Below, piece by piece: positions 7,968 through 16,965 of a stretch of 60,647 bases of DNA. The DNA lies in NCBI RefSeq assembly GCF_001593955.1, contig NZ_LTAZ01000010.1, forward strand, positions 1 through 60,647, written 5' to 3'. The stretch's first letter is position 1, and the number at the start of each line of letters is the position of its first letter. The stretch is from Halalkalicoccus paucihalophilus. GTDB taxonomy: Archaea > Halobacteriota > Halobacteria > Halobacteriales > Halalkalicoccaceae. The position numbers and the translations under genes are program-made. The notes beneath the pieces were generated by a model. It ran no database searches and was not told the origin of the DNA. It saw only the letters and a list, made by a program, of their open reading frames with translations.

Positions 7968-9026
7968 TTATTCGTCGCCGCGAGTCCAGCTGTCGTCCCA
8001 GACGTCGTTCTCTTCGTACCAGTCCGCGGCACCCGGGTGAATTGGAATCTCGTCCGTGTGCGTCAGTGCGAACGTGAAGTTCGACGGGTCGGACCAGTCA
8101 AGGATCGTCGGATTCGCTTCTTGCATCGACTCGTAGTTGTTGTGACAAATATCCATCAAGTCGTAGACGGCGTCCGGCGAGATGTCCGGGCTGAAGTAGT
8201 ACGGGTAGGTCTCCGTCCATGTGTGCTTCGGGAAGTTACCGCCCTGCACGTCCTGTTCCCAGCCGCCAATCTCGTCGACCTCTTCGTACCCCGCACCGGC
8301 GAAGTCCTCTGCCGCTTGTACATACTCGTCCGTCATCTCGATCGCTCGAACGGAAACCCGCGAGTCGATCTCTGCCGCCCACGAGGGGAGCTGCGTGTAG
8401 TTTGAGGTGTACACGACGAACGCCTCGACTCGCCCTTCTTCGAGCGCGCTGGCGGCTTGAGTTGTCTCGACGTTGACAACGTTCTCCGAGAGCCCTTCCC
8501 AGAGGCCGGCTTCGCTGTACATCTCCTCCGTCATCGCGCGCAGTCCCCAGCTAGCAGGGAGCGCGTAGACATTCCTACCCGCGAGGTCGTCCGTCGTCTC
8601 GATGTCGCTGTCTTCGAGGGCCATCCAGTAGAGGTTGAGCGATAGGTGACCGAACCCTAACTGCGGAAAATCGGAGACGGGATCGCCTTCAAACGGCCCC
8701 GTCTCGGTGAGCGCCTGATTCATGATGTAGTTTCCCGCGGAGTACGAGTTGATCTCACCGTCCGCGTACAAACGGATCGACTGCGGGTCACCGCCCGCGT
8801 CCTGCGTAATAAAATTCAGGTAATCAGATTGTTGACTGACTACCCGTTGAATTGCTTGCGAGTTACCGTATGTGGACGATCCGGAGGACGACGAGCCGAC
8901 GGTCATATCTACCTGTTCCTGTCCGTTACCACCCCCTCCAAGACAACCTGCGAGGGTGACAGCTCCGATCCCAGCTGTTCCCTTTAGCATAGATCTGCGT
9001 GTCTGTCTATCGTTATCAAACATCAT
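7968..9026 (-). CDS. TAXI family TRAP transporter solute-binding lipoprotein
   Basis: A 352-residue exported protein. The N-terminus has a twin-arginine motif (TRRSMLKG), a hydrophobic stretch and a lipobox (LAGC), followed by the Gly/Asn/Gln-rich linker usual for haloarchaeal Tat lipoproteins. The mature part matches TAXI receptors (MTVGSSSSGSSTYGNSQAIQ, LAGRNVYALPASWGLRAMTE). It delivers a small organic anion to the fused permease encoded next. ATG 9026 or 9023 fits a TATA box at 9047-9054; longer upstream frames would spoil the signal peptide. It is the first gene of the uptake operon. Confidence 0.92.
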   Translation of the reverse strand: MMFDNDRQTRRSMLKGTAGIGAVTLAGCLGGGGNGQEQVDMTVGSSSSGSSTYGNSQAIQRVVSQQSDYLNFITQDAGGDPQSIRLYADGEINSYSAGNYIMNQALTETGPFEGDPVSDFPQLGFGHLSLNLYWMALEDSDIETTDDLAGRNVYALPASWGLRAMTEEMYSEAGLWEGLSENVVNVETTQAASALEEGRVEAFVVYTSNYTQLPSWAAEIDSRVSVRAIEMTDEYVQAAEDFAGAGYEEVDEIGGWEQDVQGGNFPKHTWTETYPYYFSPDISPDAVYDLMDICHNNYESMQEANPTILDWSDPSNFTFALTHTDEIPIHPGAADWYEENDVWDDSWTRGDE

Positions 9027-9046
9027 CAACACAGAATAGCTCATAC

Positions 9047-9054
9047 TATTTAAA
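9047..9054 (-). promoter_or_regulatory. TATA box of the TAXI-TRAP operon
   Basis: The complement reads TTTAAATA, 21-28 nt before ATG 9026, consistent with a leaderless operon mRNA. Confidence 0.55.
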
Positions 9055-9343
9055 CATACTGTGATATCCTGAACCCGATTCGTCGTATTCAAGGCGCTCG
9101 AAGCGTAAATTATCATCCGCTTCGCCTACGGATCCACCTCGCCGAGACAACCAAGCGCGCCCTGACCAATGGCCTCCACTACGTCACCGGTCCGCGAAAG
9201 GACACGGGGCCACGATCGCGTTCTGAAACCGCTCAAGCGGCCGTTGTAGTCCCGATCGCTCGCTCCGTATTCTGTCGTGGCGCCTGTGGTCGTCGACCCC
9301 CTGCATAAACTATATCCTTCCGCTGATCCACGGCATTAGGGGT

Positions 9344-10525
9344 ATGCAACCATTAGAGGGCGTTACCGTCATTGATGCGACGCAAGCGCTCGTCGGTCCG
9401 TTCACGGGACAGACGCTCGGCGATCTCGGTGCAGACGTAATCAAAATCGAACGGCCGGGCCACGGAGACCTGACGCGGACGTACTCGCCGCAGTACGGCA
9501 AGGAACTCTCCGCGTACTTTGTGAGTACGAACCGGAACAAGCGCAGCATTACTCTGGATCTCACAAAGACAGAGGGACAAACGATCCTTCACGATTTAGT
9601 AGCGGAGGCGGACGTGTTCGTCCAGAACTTCTCGCCCGGAAAGACGGACGCGTTTGGTGCCGAGTATGAGACTCTCTCCGCGGTGACCGACGACCTCGTC
9701 TACTGCGATATCTCAGGCTACGGCCCGGATAGTCCATACGCCGATCGCAAGTCCTTCGACATCATCCTACAGGGTGAGTCCGGGATGATGAGCATCACCG
9801 GAACCGAAGATCAGCCGGCCCGTATCGGGGTCTCGATATGTGATTTAGCAGGTGCGATGACGGCAATATACTCCATTCTCACCGCACTCTATCACCGCGA
9901 GCGGACCGGTGAGGGGCAATACATCGACATCTCGTTATTGGACGCGAGTTTCCAGTTTCTGGGGTACCACGTTTCGAACTACTTCGCGACGGGTGAGAAT
10001 CCGGGACGCATGGGTACCCGTCACCCCAGTCTCATGCCCTATCAGGCGTTCGAAACCGCCGACTCACACATCGTCATCGGCGTCGTAAGCGAACACATTT
10101 GGCCGAAGCTGTGCCGAGCGATCGACCAAAAAGAGTGGATCGACGACGAGCGCTACGCGACGTTTTCTGATCGCATCGAGAACAGAGACAAACTCGACTC
10201 CGTCCTCAACGACATGTTCTCGAAACGCACGACCGATGAGTGGATGACGATCCTCCAGAAAGAGGATGTCCCCTGCACGCCGGTACAAGACGTCGAAACG
10301 TTGGTCGACGATCCGCATATCAAGACGCGCGGCATGATTGCCGAGATGGAGCACCCAGAGCTCGGGACGCTCAAGTCACCGGCCAACCCGGTCAACTTCT
10401 CTTCGCTCGAGACCGACATGAACGGTCCGCCTCCTCGTCTCGGGGAACATACTGACGAGGTACTCACGGAGCTCGGTTTCGACGAGTCCGAGCGCGAGCG
10501 GCTACGGTCGGACGGAATCGTCTAG
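9344..10525 (+). CDS. class III CoA-transferase (CaiB/BaiF family)
   Basis: A 393-residue enzyme that moves CoA between carboxylates without free acyl anhydride release. The N-terminus is typical (MQPLEGVTVIDATQALVGPF, LGDLGADVIKIERPGHGD). A formyl-CoA-transferase-like core follows (SFDIILQGESGMMSITGTED), where the Asp aligned with the catalytic aspartate lies near residue 170 (SICDLAGAMTAI). The family end is PRLGEHTDEVLTELGF. A TATA-like TAAACTATAT lies about 30-38 nt upstream. It diverges from the TRAP operon, so uptake and activation may be co-regulated. The substrate is not predictable from sequence. Confidence 0.92.
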   Translation: MQPLEGVTVIDATQALVGPFTGQTLGDLGADVIKIERPGHGDLTRTYSPQYGKELSAYFVSTNRNKRSITLDLTKTEGQTILHDLVAEADVFVQNFSPGKTDAFGAEYETLSAVTDDLVYCDISGYGPDSPYADRKSFDIILQGESGMMSITGTEDQPARIGVSICDLAGAMTAIYSILTALYHRERTGEGQYIDISLLDASFQFLGYHVSNYFATGENPGRMGTRHPSLMPYQAFETADSHIVIGVVSEHIWPKLCRAIDQKEWIDDERYATFSDRIENRDKLDSVLNDMFSKRTTDEWMTILQKEDVPCTPVQDVETLVDDPHIKTRGMIAEMEHPELGTLKSPANPVNFSSLETDMNGPPPRLGEHTDEVLTELGFDESERERLRSDGIV

Positions 10526-10592
10526 CGTTAGTTGACGACCTCTGGTGCGAGGGAAGGAGAGACCGGCTGATCATCCCAGTCAACTGTGGCAT

Positions 10593-11030
10593 CTAGACGA
10601 TCGTGACGGACCGGTCGAAGTTGAGAATAACGTCCTGCGTGACGCTTCCGAACACCGCCTTTCCGACCGGAGACCGCTTCCGACCGGGGACGATGATGGT
10701 ATCAGCGTCGATTGAGTCGGCGTATTCGACGATCTCGTCTGCAGGATCACCATGGCGACGCTCTAGGTCGACCGATACGCCGGCAGCTACGAGCAAATTT
10801 CGAGCGGTTACCATCGATTCCGGAAATTCGTCCTCGTCGTAGAGGTCTTTTGATTTGACGTTCCCACCCTCATCGATTGCTTTGAACTCCTTGAAGACGT
10901 TCACCACCGATACCGAGATATTTCCGGGATCGACGTCGAGCCCCGATTCGCTGATTAGTCCTGTTACGAACTCGGCGGCGTTCTTTGCTCGCGCCTCGTC
11001 TTCGTCAACTGGAATGACGATCTGATACAT
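10593..11030 (-). CDS. universal stress protein (UspA family)
   Basis: A single-domain Usp protein of 145 residues. The C-terminus carries the nucleotide-binding signature G-2x-G-9x-G-S (VPGRKRSPVGKAVFGSVTQD), and the N-terminus opens with the first beta strand MYQIVIPVDEDEARAK. Usp proteins are ATP-binding or non-ATP homodimers and often sit beside transporters in haloarchaeal genomes. It converges with the CoA-transferase gene and lies upstream of nothing obvious, so it is probably transcribed alone. The role is inferred from the family. Confidence 0.9.
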   Translation of the reverse strand: MYQIVIPVDEDEARAKNAAEFVTGLISESGLDVDPGNISVSVVNVFKEFKAIDEGGNVKSKDLYDEDEFPESMVTARNLLVAAGVSVDLERRHGDPADEIVEYADSIDADTIIVPGRKRSPVGKAVFGSVTQDVILNFDRSVTIV

Positions 11031-11107
11031 GGTTTCCTTTTGGGGTCTGGATTCCAGCTATATAACCATACTCGCAACTTCCGTACGTAATGATGGCTGA
11101 ATCCACC

Positions 11108-12115
11108 TCACGTATCGGATTCGAACTCGTTCGGTGACTCGGGCGGTCCGCTCGCTGCTTGATAGACTTCGAGTTGATCGAGAAGCCGTTGATCCCGTTT
11201 GGACAGTATCCGCTTGAGATCAGCCTCGGACCAGTCGTAGACGCCGCGATCGGTCTTCACTCCGAGCCGCCCCTCAGCGACGAGATCGGAAAGCACCGAC
11301 GGCGGCGTCGTCTGCTGGTCGATCTCTTCGAGCAGTTCCGAGAGGACCGTGCGATGGACGTCGAGACCGGAATGATCCCCCTTCTCGAAAACGCCGAGAG
11401 TCGGAAGGCGAAAACCGAACGTGCCCTTCACCGCACGATCGATGTCCTCTGCGCTTGCGACGCCCGCGCCGAGCAGCGCCCACGCCTCGCGGGCCATCGC
11501 CGACTGAATCCGATTAGCGATGAATCCGGGGATGTCCCGTTCGACGATAACGGGATCCTTTCCGATTGCCTCGAGAAACGCCGTGGCGACGTCGACGGTC
11601 TCGTCCGTGGTATGATCGCCGTAGACGACTTCCACGACCGGAACGATATGAGCCGGGTGGAACCAGTGCATGCCACAGAACCGCTCCGGGTAAGTGAGCG
11701 AGGCGGCGAGTTCGGTAATCAACAGCGAGGAGGTGTTCGTCGCCAGCGTTGCGGACGGCCATGCGTGGCGTTCGATCCGTTCGTAGACGGCCGCTTTCGT
11801 CTCGCGGTCCTCGGTGACTGCTTCGATAATCAGTGGCGCGTCCGCCACGGCCGTCTCGAAATCGGTCACATACGTCACGCGCTCGCGAATCTCGGAGACA
11901 TCGGTTGCGTCCGCAACCCTGCGGTCGGTAAGGGTCCGAACAGTCGATCGCACCTCCGCCTCCGCGTCGCTCAGTGCCTCGTCGTCGATGTCAAACAGCG
12001 TCACGGATTGCCCACCGACGGCACTGGCGACAGCGATATTACGTCCCATCGTACCGGCGCCGATGATCGCAGGACGGCAGACAGACTCGCTGTCATCGAA
12101 AGAGTGTCTTTCCAT
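11108..12115 (-). CDS. 3-hydroxyacyl-CoA dehydrogenase family (HADH-1), short form
   Basis: A 335-residue NAD-dependent dehydrogenase. The N-terminal Rossmann domain shows GAGTMGRNIAVASAVGG. The catalytic His lies in GMHWFHPAHIVPVVEVV, and there is a single C-terminal helical domain (DIPGFIANRIQSAMAREAWA). The length fits 3-hydroxybutyryl-CoA dehydrogenase, L-carnitine dehydrogenase or CryL-like enzymes, which share this architecture. I chose ATG 12115 over a TTG at 12121. The gene diverges from the BKACE gene across 61 nt, and such a pair recalls dehydrogenase plus beta-keto acid cleavage in carnitine-type pathways. The actual substrate is unproven. Confidence 0.88.
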   Translation of the reverse strand: MERHSFDDSESVCRPAIIGAGTMGRNIAVASAVGGQSVTLFDIDDEALSDAEAEVRSTVRTLTDRRVADATDVSEIRERVTYVTDFETAVADAPLIIEAVTEDRETKAAVYERIERHAWPSATLATNTSSLLITELAASLTYPERFCGMHWFHPAHIVPVVEVVYGDHTTDETVDVATAFLEAIGKDPVIVERDIPGFIANRIQSAMAREAWALLGAGVASAEDIDRAVKGTFGFRLPTLGVFEKGDHSGLDVHRTVLSELLEEIDQQTTPPSVLSDLVAEGRLGVKTDRGVYDWSEADLKRILSKRDQRLLDQLEVYQAASGPPESPNEFESDT

Positions 12116-12176
12116 GCTCAACCGTTTCGGGGGCGTCCATTAATGCTTTCGTGGTGGCCCGTCTGGAAGGTGGTAG

Positions 12177-13022
12177 ATGAGTTACCAGAACTACCTTGAG
12201 GGCGGGAAATTGATCCTGACGGTCCCGACAACGGGCGGCGTCCAAGGAAAGGAAGCGAACCCGAATCTCCCGGAACAGCCCGAGGAGATTGCCGAAACGG
12301 CCCATGAGTGCGAGCAACTCGGCGCGGCTATCGTCCACCTCCACGGGCGTGACAAACACGGCGAGCGAGACGCCAGTCGTCTCCAGGCGGTCAACGAGGC
12401 TGTCCGAGATCGCTGCGACAATATCATCATCCAGAACACGACCGGCGGGACGGGGATTCCACTTGAGCAGCGAGCGACCGGAATCCGGACCGATCCGCTC
12501 CCCGAGATGGCGTCGCTCGATATGGGACCGATGAATCGGTATCAGCATATCACCTCCGAGAACACGCGCCACATGATTGACTCGCTGGCCGAGGAGATGC
12601 AGGAGAAGAACATAAAGCCGGAGATGGAGGTGTTCAACAACGGCCACCTCAACGAAGTACACCGGCTCATCAAGAAGGGGCTACTGGACGAACCGTACTA
12701 CATCAATCTCATCTTCGGACCGGGAACGCTCACGCCGCCGACGCCGGAGAATATGGTCAATATGGTGAACAACCTCCCGGAGAACTCGATTTTCAACGTG
12801 CTCGCGATCGGCCCGCACCAGCTCCCGCTGACGACGATGGGAATCGTGATGGGCGGTCACGTCCGTATCGGGATGGAAGACAACCTCTATTACCGCCGCG
12901 GAGAACCTGCCGAAAGCAACGCGCAACTCGTCGAACGAACGGTGCGCATCGCCAGCCAACTCGATCGGGACCTCGCGACCCCTGCGGAAGCGCGCAAGCT
13001 CCTCGGGATGTCGTCACAGTAA
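12177..13022 (+). CDS. beta-keto acid cleavage enzyme (BKACE, DUF849 family)
   Basis: A 281-residue zinc enzyme of the BKACE family. Members cleave a 3-oxo acid with acetyl-CoA to give acetoacetate and a new acyl-CoA, a step first defined in lysine fermentation (Kce). Visible family features are the metal-binding HLHGR motif near residue 60, IIIQNTTGGTG, EVFNNGHL, and HVRIGMEDNLYYRRGEPAES near the C-terminus, which holds the conserved Glu. A purine-rich GGAAGGTGGT precedes ATG 12177. With HADH-1 opposite, it could make and cut a 3-oxo acid; which 3-oxo acid is unknown. Confidence 0.92.
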   Translation: MSYQNYLEGGKLILTVPTTGGVQGKEANPNLPEQPEEIAETAHECEQLGAAIVHLHGRDKHGERDASRLQAVNEAVRDRCDNIIIQNTTGGTGIPLEQRATGIRTDPLPEMASLDMGPMNRYQHITSENTRHMIDSLAEEMQEKNIKPEMEVFNNGHLNEVHRLIKKGLLDEPYYINLIFGPGTLTPPTPENMVNMVNNLPENSIFNVLAIGPHQLPLTTMGIVMGGHVRIGMEDNLYYRRGEPAESNAQLVERTVRIASQLDRDLATPAEARKLLGMSSQ

Positions 13023-13070
13023 TTGTGGGTTCCGTTCGGTGAACGGCGGACGCGTCGATGGTACGGTGAC

Positions 13071-13253
13071 TCAATTGGATTCGGTATCGCGGTAAAACTC
13101 GCAGTCGCGCTCGTGGTCCAGTTCGTGGCGGTCGTTGCACACGTCTGCTCGCATCGGCGAGACGAATTCCTCGACGACGCCGCAATAGGCGCGTTCGGTA
13201 TCGAACTCCAGTTCACCGTCGGATCGTCGGTACGAAAGGTACGGACAGGTCAT
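13071..13253 (-). CDS. small conserved haloarchaeal Cys/His protein
   Basis: A 60-residue protein with four cysteines (3, 24, 39, 51) and several histidines, beginning MTCPYLSYRRSDGELEFDTE and containing RADVCNDRHELDHERDCEFY. I recognise it as a type common in haloarchaea, without known function. The spaced Cys residues suggest a metal site. It diverges from the GlcD-type oxidase gene with 89 nt between the starts, so the two may share a control region. Confidence 0.65.
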   Translation of the reverse strand: MTCPYLSYRRSDGELEFDTERAYCGVVEEFVSPMRADVCNDRHELDHERDCEFYRDTESN

Positions 13254-13342
13254 GATTCCACCCAGACGCCCGATCTACGAATAGCTACTGGTGGTATGAG
13301 GACCGGAGAGATTTTATGCCAGTTCCCGTACCATGCGGTATC

Positions 13343-14752
13343 ATGCAACGGAATCCCGATTCGAGCTATGACTGCGCGTTTTTGGACGAAGCAATCACCG
13401 ACGGACGGGTAGCGCACACCGAGAGTGTGCGCGAACAGTACGCGACCGACGAGAGCCCACACACCGGCCGCATGCCGGACGCTGTCGTCTGGCCGGCGTC
13501 GACCGACGAGGTCGCAGCCGTCCTCGCGGAAGCCAACGATCGCGACGTCCCCGTGACGCCGCGGTCGGGCGGCTCGGGTCTCGAAGGGAACGCGATCCCA
13601 TCCGCCGGCGGTGTCGTTCTCAGCACGGCCGAGATCGGACACGTCGAGGTGTCACCGGACGATTTGCAGGCGAGCGTCGGCGCAGGCGTCGTTTACGACG
13701 AATTAAACGACAGACTAGCCTCAAACGGGTTGCGGTTCGCGCCCGGTATCTCGAGCGGCGAGGTGGCAACGATCGGGGGCATGGTCGCGACGAACGCGAG
13801 CGGCTTCAACGCGGTTCGTTACGGGGAAACGCGCGACCAGGTTCGTCGACTCGAGGTCGTCACCGCCGACGGACGCATCGTAGAGTGCGGCAGAGACGTC
13901 GTTAAGACATCCGCGGGGTACAGTCTGAAGGACCTCTTCGTCGGCAGCGAGGGAACCCTCGGCGTTGTCACCGAAGTGACGGTCGAGCTGGTCGGCATCC
14001 CCAAGTATCGACGGGCGGCGCTGGTGACATTCCCGTCGCGTGCCGCCGCATCGCGGGCCGTCGCGGACGCCATCGGATCGGCACTGGTCCCCGGGGCGAT
14101 CGAGTTCATCGACACGACGGCGATGAAGATGCTGAACGCTTATCACGACGATATCTCTTTCGAGGAACAGCCGACCCTGATCATAGAATTACACGCGAAC
14201 AACGACGGAATCGAGGAGGATCTCGAGTTCGCGAAAGCGATCTGTGAGGATCACGAGATGCTTTCGTGGGAGGCGGCGGCAGAGGAGAATATAGACAATA
14301 TCTGGCAGGCTCGACGCGACAAGTACTCAGCGACGCAGGCCTACCGACAAGGATGGGAGGTCGCGCTCGTCGGCGATGTTGTCGTCCCGATCTCACAATA
14401 TCCTGAAATCGTCGAGGAAGTCTCCCGGGCCAGCGAGGAACTCGATCTGCTGACCTCCTGCGTCGGTCACGCGGGTGACGGAAACCTTCACTTCACCTCG
14501 CTCGTCGATCCCGAGGATGAGGAGATGGTCGCACGAGCGCACGAACTGAACGAACGCGTCGTCAGAAAAGCAATCGCGCTCGGTGGCAGCGCGACCGGCG
14601 AACACGGGGTCGGCATCGGGAAGCGGAAGTTCATGGACGAAGAACACGGCTTGGCGATCGACCTCATGCGTTCGATAAAGGACACGTTCGACCCGAACGG
14701 GATCTTGAATCCCGGAAAGGTCCTCCCCGAACTGCCGACCGACGAACACTGA
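13343..14752 (+). CDS. FAD-binding oxidase of the GlcD / D-lactate dehydrogenase type
   Basis: A 469-residue flavoprotein. The PCMH-type FAD-binding domain covers residues 45-220 (TPRSGGSGLEGNAIPSAGGV, GISSGEVATIGGMVATNASG, VGSEGTLGVVTEVTVE). The C-terminal substrate domain ends with CVGHAGDGNLHFTSL and GEHGVGIGKRKFM. Family members oxidise 2-hydroxy acids such as D-lactate, glycolate or D-2-hydroxyglutarate, passing electrons to a quinone or ETF. ATG 13343 is preferred to the upstream frame extension. It sits before the enolase-superfamily gene in the same direction, which suggests that hydroxy acids are handled by this island. Confidence 0.9.
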   Translation: MQRNPDSSYDCAFLDEAITDGRVAHTESVREQYATDESPHTGRMPDAVVWPASTDEVAAVLAEANDRDVPVTPRSGGSGLEGNAIPSAGGVVLSTAEIGHVEVSPDDLQASVGAGVVYDELNDRLASNGLRFAPGISSGEVATIGGMVATNASGFNAVRYGETRDQVRRLEVVTADGRIVECGRDVVKTSAGYSLKDLFVGSEGTLGVVTEVTVELVGIPKYRRAALVTFPSRAAASRAVADAIGSALVPGAIEFIDTTAMKMLNAYHDDISFEEQPTLIIELHANNDGIEEDLEFAKAICEDHEMLSWEAAAEENIDNIWQARRDKYSATQAYRQGWEVALVGDVVVPISQYPEIVEEVSRASEELDLLTSCVGHAGDGNLHFTSLVDPEDEEMVARAHELNERVVRKAIALGGSATGEHGVGIGKRKFMDEEHGLAIDLMRSIKDTFDPNGILNPGKVLPELPTDEH

Positions 14753-14827
14753 CGTATACCGCAAATGATCCCTCGGTTAATGCCCCATAGATTAATATGA
14801 TCGACCGGGAATGTGTTTTGTGGTACC

Positions 14828-16060
14828 ATGTATGCAGACTTCGCGTCACGGTTAGCCTCGAGTATCTGGCCCGACTTCGGTCAAACGCCCAATCGCTCGA
14901 CTGAGACACCCGAGATCACCGGTCTATCGACGATCGTCGTCGACGGAAACTTCCCGTGGACGATCGTTCGTCTTGAGACCGATGTCGGCGTCGTCGGCAT
15001 CGGCGAATCCTATCCCTCGCCGGGCGTCCACGAAGTGATTACCGACTACTTCGAACCCGTACTCGTCGGTGAGAACCCGCTGGACGTCGAGCGATTATAC
15101 TATCTCATGCGCGAGAGTCTCTCGGGCCGCGGTTCGCAGCAGGGGATTGGCACAATCGCGATCAGCGGAATCGAACTCGGACTCTGGGACGCCGCCGGGA
15201 AGATTCTCGAACAGCCAGTGTACCAACTGCTGGGCGGCAAGATGCGCGAGGAGATTCGGATGTACGCGGACTGCCACGCCGGTGAAGGAATGGTCGAGTC
15301 AGCCCTTAACGAACAGCCGAAGGAAACGTATGAGGCGAAAGCCTACGCCAGGGCGGCGCGGGCGGCGGTCGACGACGGCTACGAGATTATCAAATTCGAT
15401 CTCGACGTGCCGTCGGGCCGCGATATTGACACGCTCGCGCGCCACTTTGATGGCCCTGAGATCGAACACAAGCGCGGACTGGTCGAAGCCGTGACGGACG
15501 AAGTCGGCGACGAAGCGGAAGTCGCGGTTGACCTCCACTGGAATTTCAGCATCGAGGCAACCGAAAAGATGTGTGCAGCCCTTGAGCCGTACGACCTCGC
15601 GTGGATCGAAGACCCGCTACCACCGGAAAACGCGGACGCGCTGGCGACGCTTAACCGGAGTGTCGAGCAGCCGCTGCTCACCGGAGAGAACCGCTACGGC
15701 CGCCACGGCTTTCGCGACCTCCTCCAGGAGGAAGCCATCTCATTCGTTGCACCCGACGTGCCGAAGACCGGCGGCATCGCGGAGACGAAGAAAATCGCCG
15801 AACTAGCCGACATCTACTACCTAACAATGTGCCCCCACAATATCGGCAGTCCCGTCGCGACGATGGCAGGCGTTCACGTCGGTGCGACGATCCCGAACTT
15901 CCTCGCACTCGAATTCCACGCTCGCGACGTCCCGTGGTGGGACGACCTCGTCGCCGCCGACGAACCGCTCATCCAGGACGGTCGAATCGAGGTTCCCGAC
16001 GAACCGGGACTCGGTATCGAACTCGACTGGGACGTCGTCGAGAAGCACCGAAAGCAGTAG
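14828..16060 (+). CDS. enolase superfamily acid dehydratase (mandelate racemase-like)
   Basis: A 410-residue member of the mandelate racemase/muconate lactonizing group. The capping domain is N-terminal. The barrel carries the base motif IKFDLD, metal-binding acidic residues in AVDLHWNF, WIEDPLP and TGENRYG, and the last His in CPHNIGSPVATM. These enzymes abstract an alpha proton of a carboxylate and commonly dehydrate aldonic acids such as galactonate. ATG 14828 follows the GlcD-type gene by 75 nt. A dead relative lies by the IclR-type gene at 3.5 kb. The substrate is not inferable. Confidence 0.88.
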   Translation: MYADFASRLASSIWPDFGQTPNRSTETPEITGLSTIVVDGNFPWTIVRLETDVGVVGIGESYPSPGVHEVITDYFEPVLVGENPLDVERLYYLMRESLSGRGSQQGIGTIAISGIELGLWDAAGKILEQPVYQLLGGKMREEIRMYADCHAGEGMVESALNEQPKETYEAKAYARAARAAVDDGYEIIKFDLDVPSGRDIDTLARHFDGPEIEHKRGLVEAVTDEVGDEAEVAVDLHWNFSIEATEKMCAALEPYDLAWIEDPLPPENADALATLNRSVEQPLLTGENRYGRHGFRDLLQEEAISFVAPDVPKTGGIAETKKIAELADIYYLTMCPHNIGSPVATMAGVHVGATIPNFLALEFHARDVPWWDDLVAADEPLIQDGRIEVPDEPGLGIELDWDVVEKHRKQ

Positions 16061-16198
16061 CGTCAGAATCCGGACGGAGCGGATACTTCTCCAGCGTATA
16101 CGATGTCTAACAGGTGAGAATGGAATCCGGAATCGACCTACTGTTTGTTCGTGAAAATCCTGCACGACCGCCCGATACCGGTGTGTAACGCGGAATGC

Positions 16199-16930
16199 TC
16201 AGTTGTCGACGATGGCGAACGCACGGATCGGACTCGCCGTTGCACCGTTGAGTGGAAGGGGCGTCGCGCTGAAGACGAAGCGGTGGGATGGAATCTCGTC
16301 GATATTCCTGAGATTTTCGACGATGAGTGTGTAGGAGTCTGGGGCACCTTCTCTGAGGAGGACGCGGTGAGCCGGCATCGAGGCGTCGCCGGCGACGTCG
16401 ACGTTCCCGCAGTCGGTTCCGACAACGCTCACGTCGCGCTCGTAGAACCACTCCGCGCCCGATTCTGAGAGCCCCGGGTGGTCTCCCAGATACGTCGCTT
16501 CGTCGTCCGGCAGGTAGTCGTCCCAGCCGGTGTACAACAACACCGAATCACCGCGTACGACCTCAACGCAGGCATCGGCCGCGGCATCTTCGAGCTCCTC
16601 GGGGCCGATTTCTCCCTTTGGCCCGACATCGGAGACGTCGAGCCAGACGGCCGGACCGTGACACTCCTCAAGACGGATCTCGTCGATCGTTTTTCCATTT
16701 GGATGGAGGTGAAACGGCGCGTCGATGTGCGTCCCGTTGTGCTCGGCGATGTAGACGAATCCGTTGACCAGTGACAGATCTTCGATCCCCTTTCCGCGCC
16801 ACGTGTCTTCCGCCTGTTCGTGGTTCATTCGAGTGCCGGAGAGGAACAGTGGGCTTCGCCCGTGATTCGGATGGTTCGCCATCTCCTCCGTAATCTCTGC
16901 AGTCAGATCGATCAGTTGAGACACGGTCAC
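16199..16930 (-). CDS. cyclase family metal-dependent hydrolase
   Basis: A 243-residue protein of the cyclase/kynurenine-formamidase family, with the metal-binding motif HNGTHIDAPFHL and a later VGTDCGNVDV segment. Members hydrolyse amides, lactones or esters of small acids. The start is a GTG at 16930, inside a perfect 14-bp palindrome, and no better ATG lies upstream of the conserved core. It follows the acyl-CoA dehydrogenase gene by 35 nt on the same strand and is probably in the same operon. Confidence 0.85.
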   Translation of the reverse strand: MTVSQLIDLTAEITEEMANHPNHGRSPLFLSGTRMNHEQAEDTWRGKGIEDLSLVNGFVYIAEHNGTHIDAPFHLHPNGKTIDEIRLEECHGPAVWLDVSDVGPKGEIGPEELEDAAADACVEVVRGDSVLLYTGWDDYLPDDEATYLGDHPGLSESGAEWFYERDVSVVGTDCGNVDVAGDASMPAHRVLLREGAPDSYTLIVENLRNIDEIPSHRFVFSATPLPLNGATASPIRAFAIVDN

Positions 16931-16939
16931 ACGTGTGAC
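16926..16939. promoter_or_regulatory. perfect palindrome GTCACACGTGTGAC over the cyclase gene start
   Basis: The 14-bp self-complementary sequence spans the GTG start codon at 16930. It may be an operator, or a structure that controls translation within the acyl-CoA dehydrogenase-cyclase operon. Confidence 0.35.
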
Positions 16940-16965
16940 TGGTCAGCTAATAACTGTTCTCACGA

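Noticed and set aside
11159..12199. A 346-codon plus-strand frame opposite HADH-1
   Set aside because: It overlaps the whole HADH-1 gene and has no family features; third-position GC creates it.
11108..13022. A complete carnitine degradation pathway
   Set aside because: HADH-1 and BKACE fit, but the required thioesterase is not seen, and the short HADH type is shared by several other dehydrogenases.
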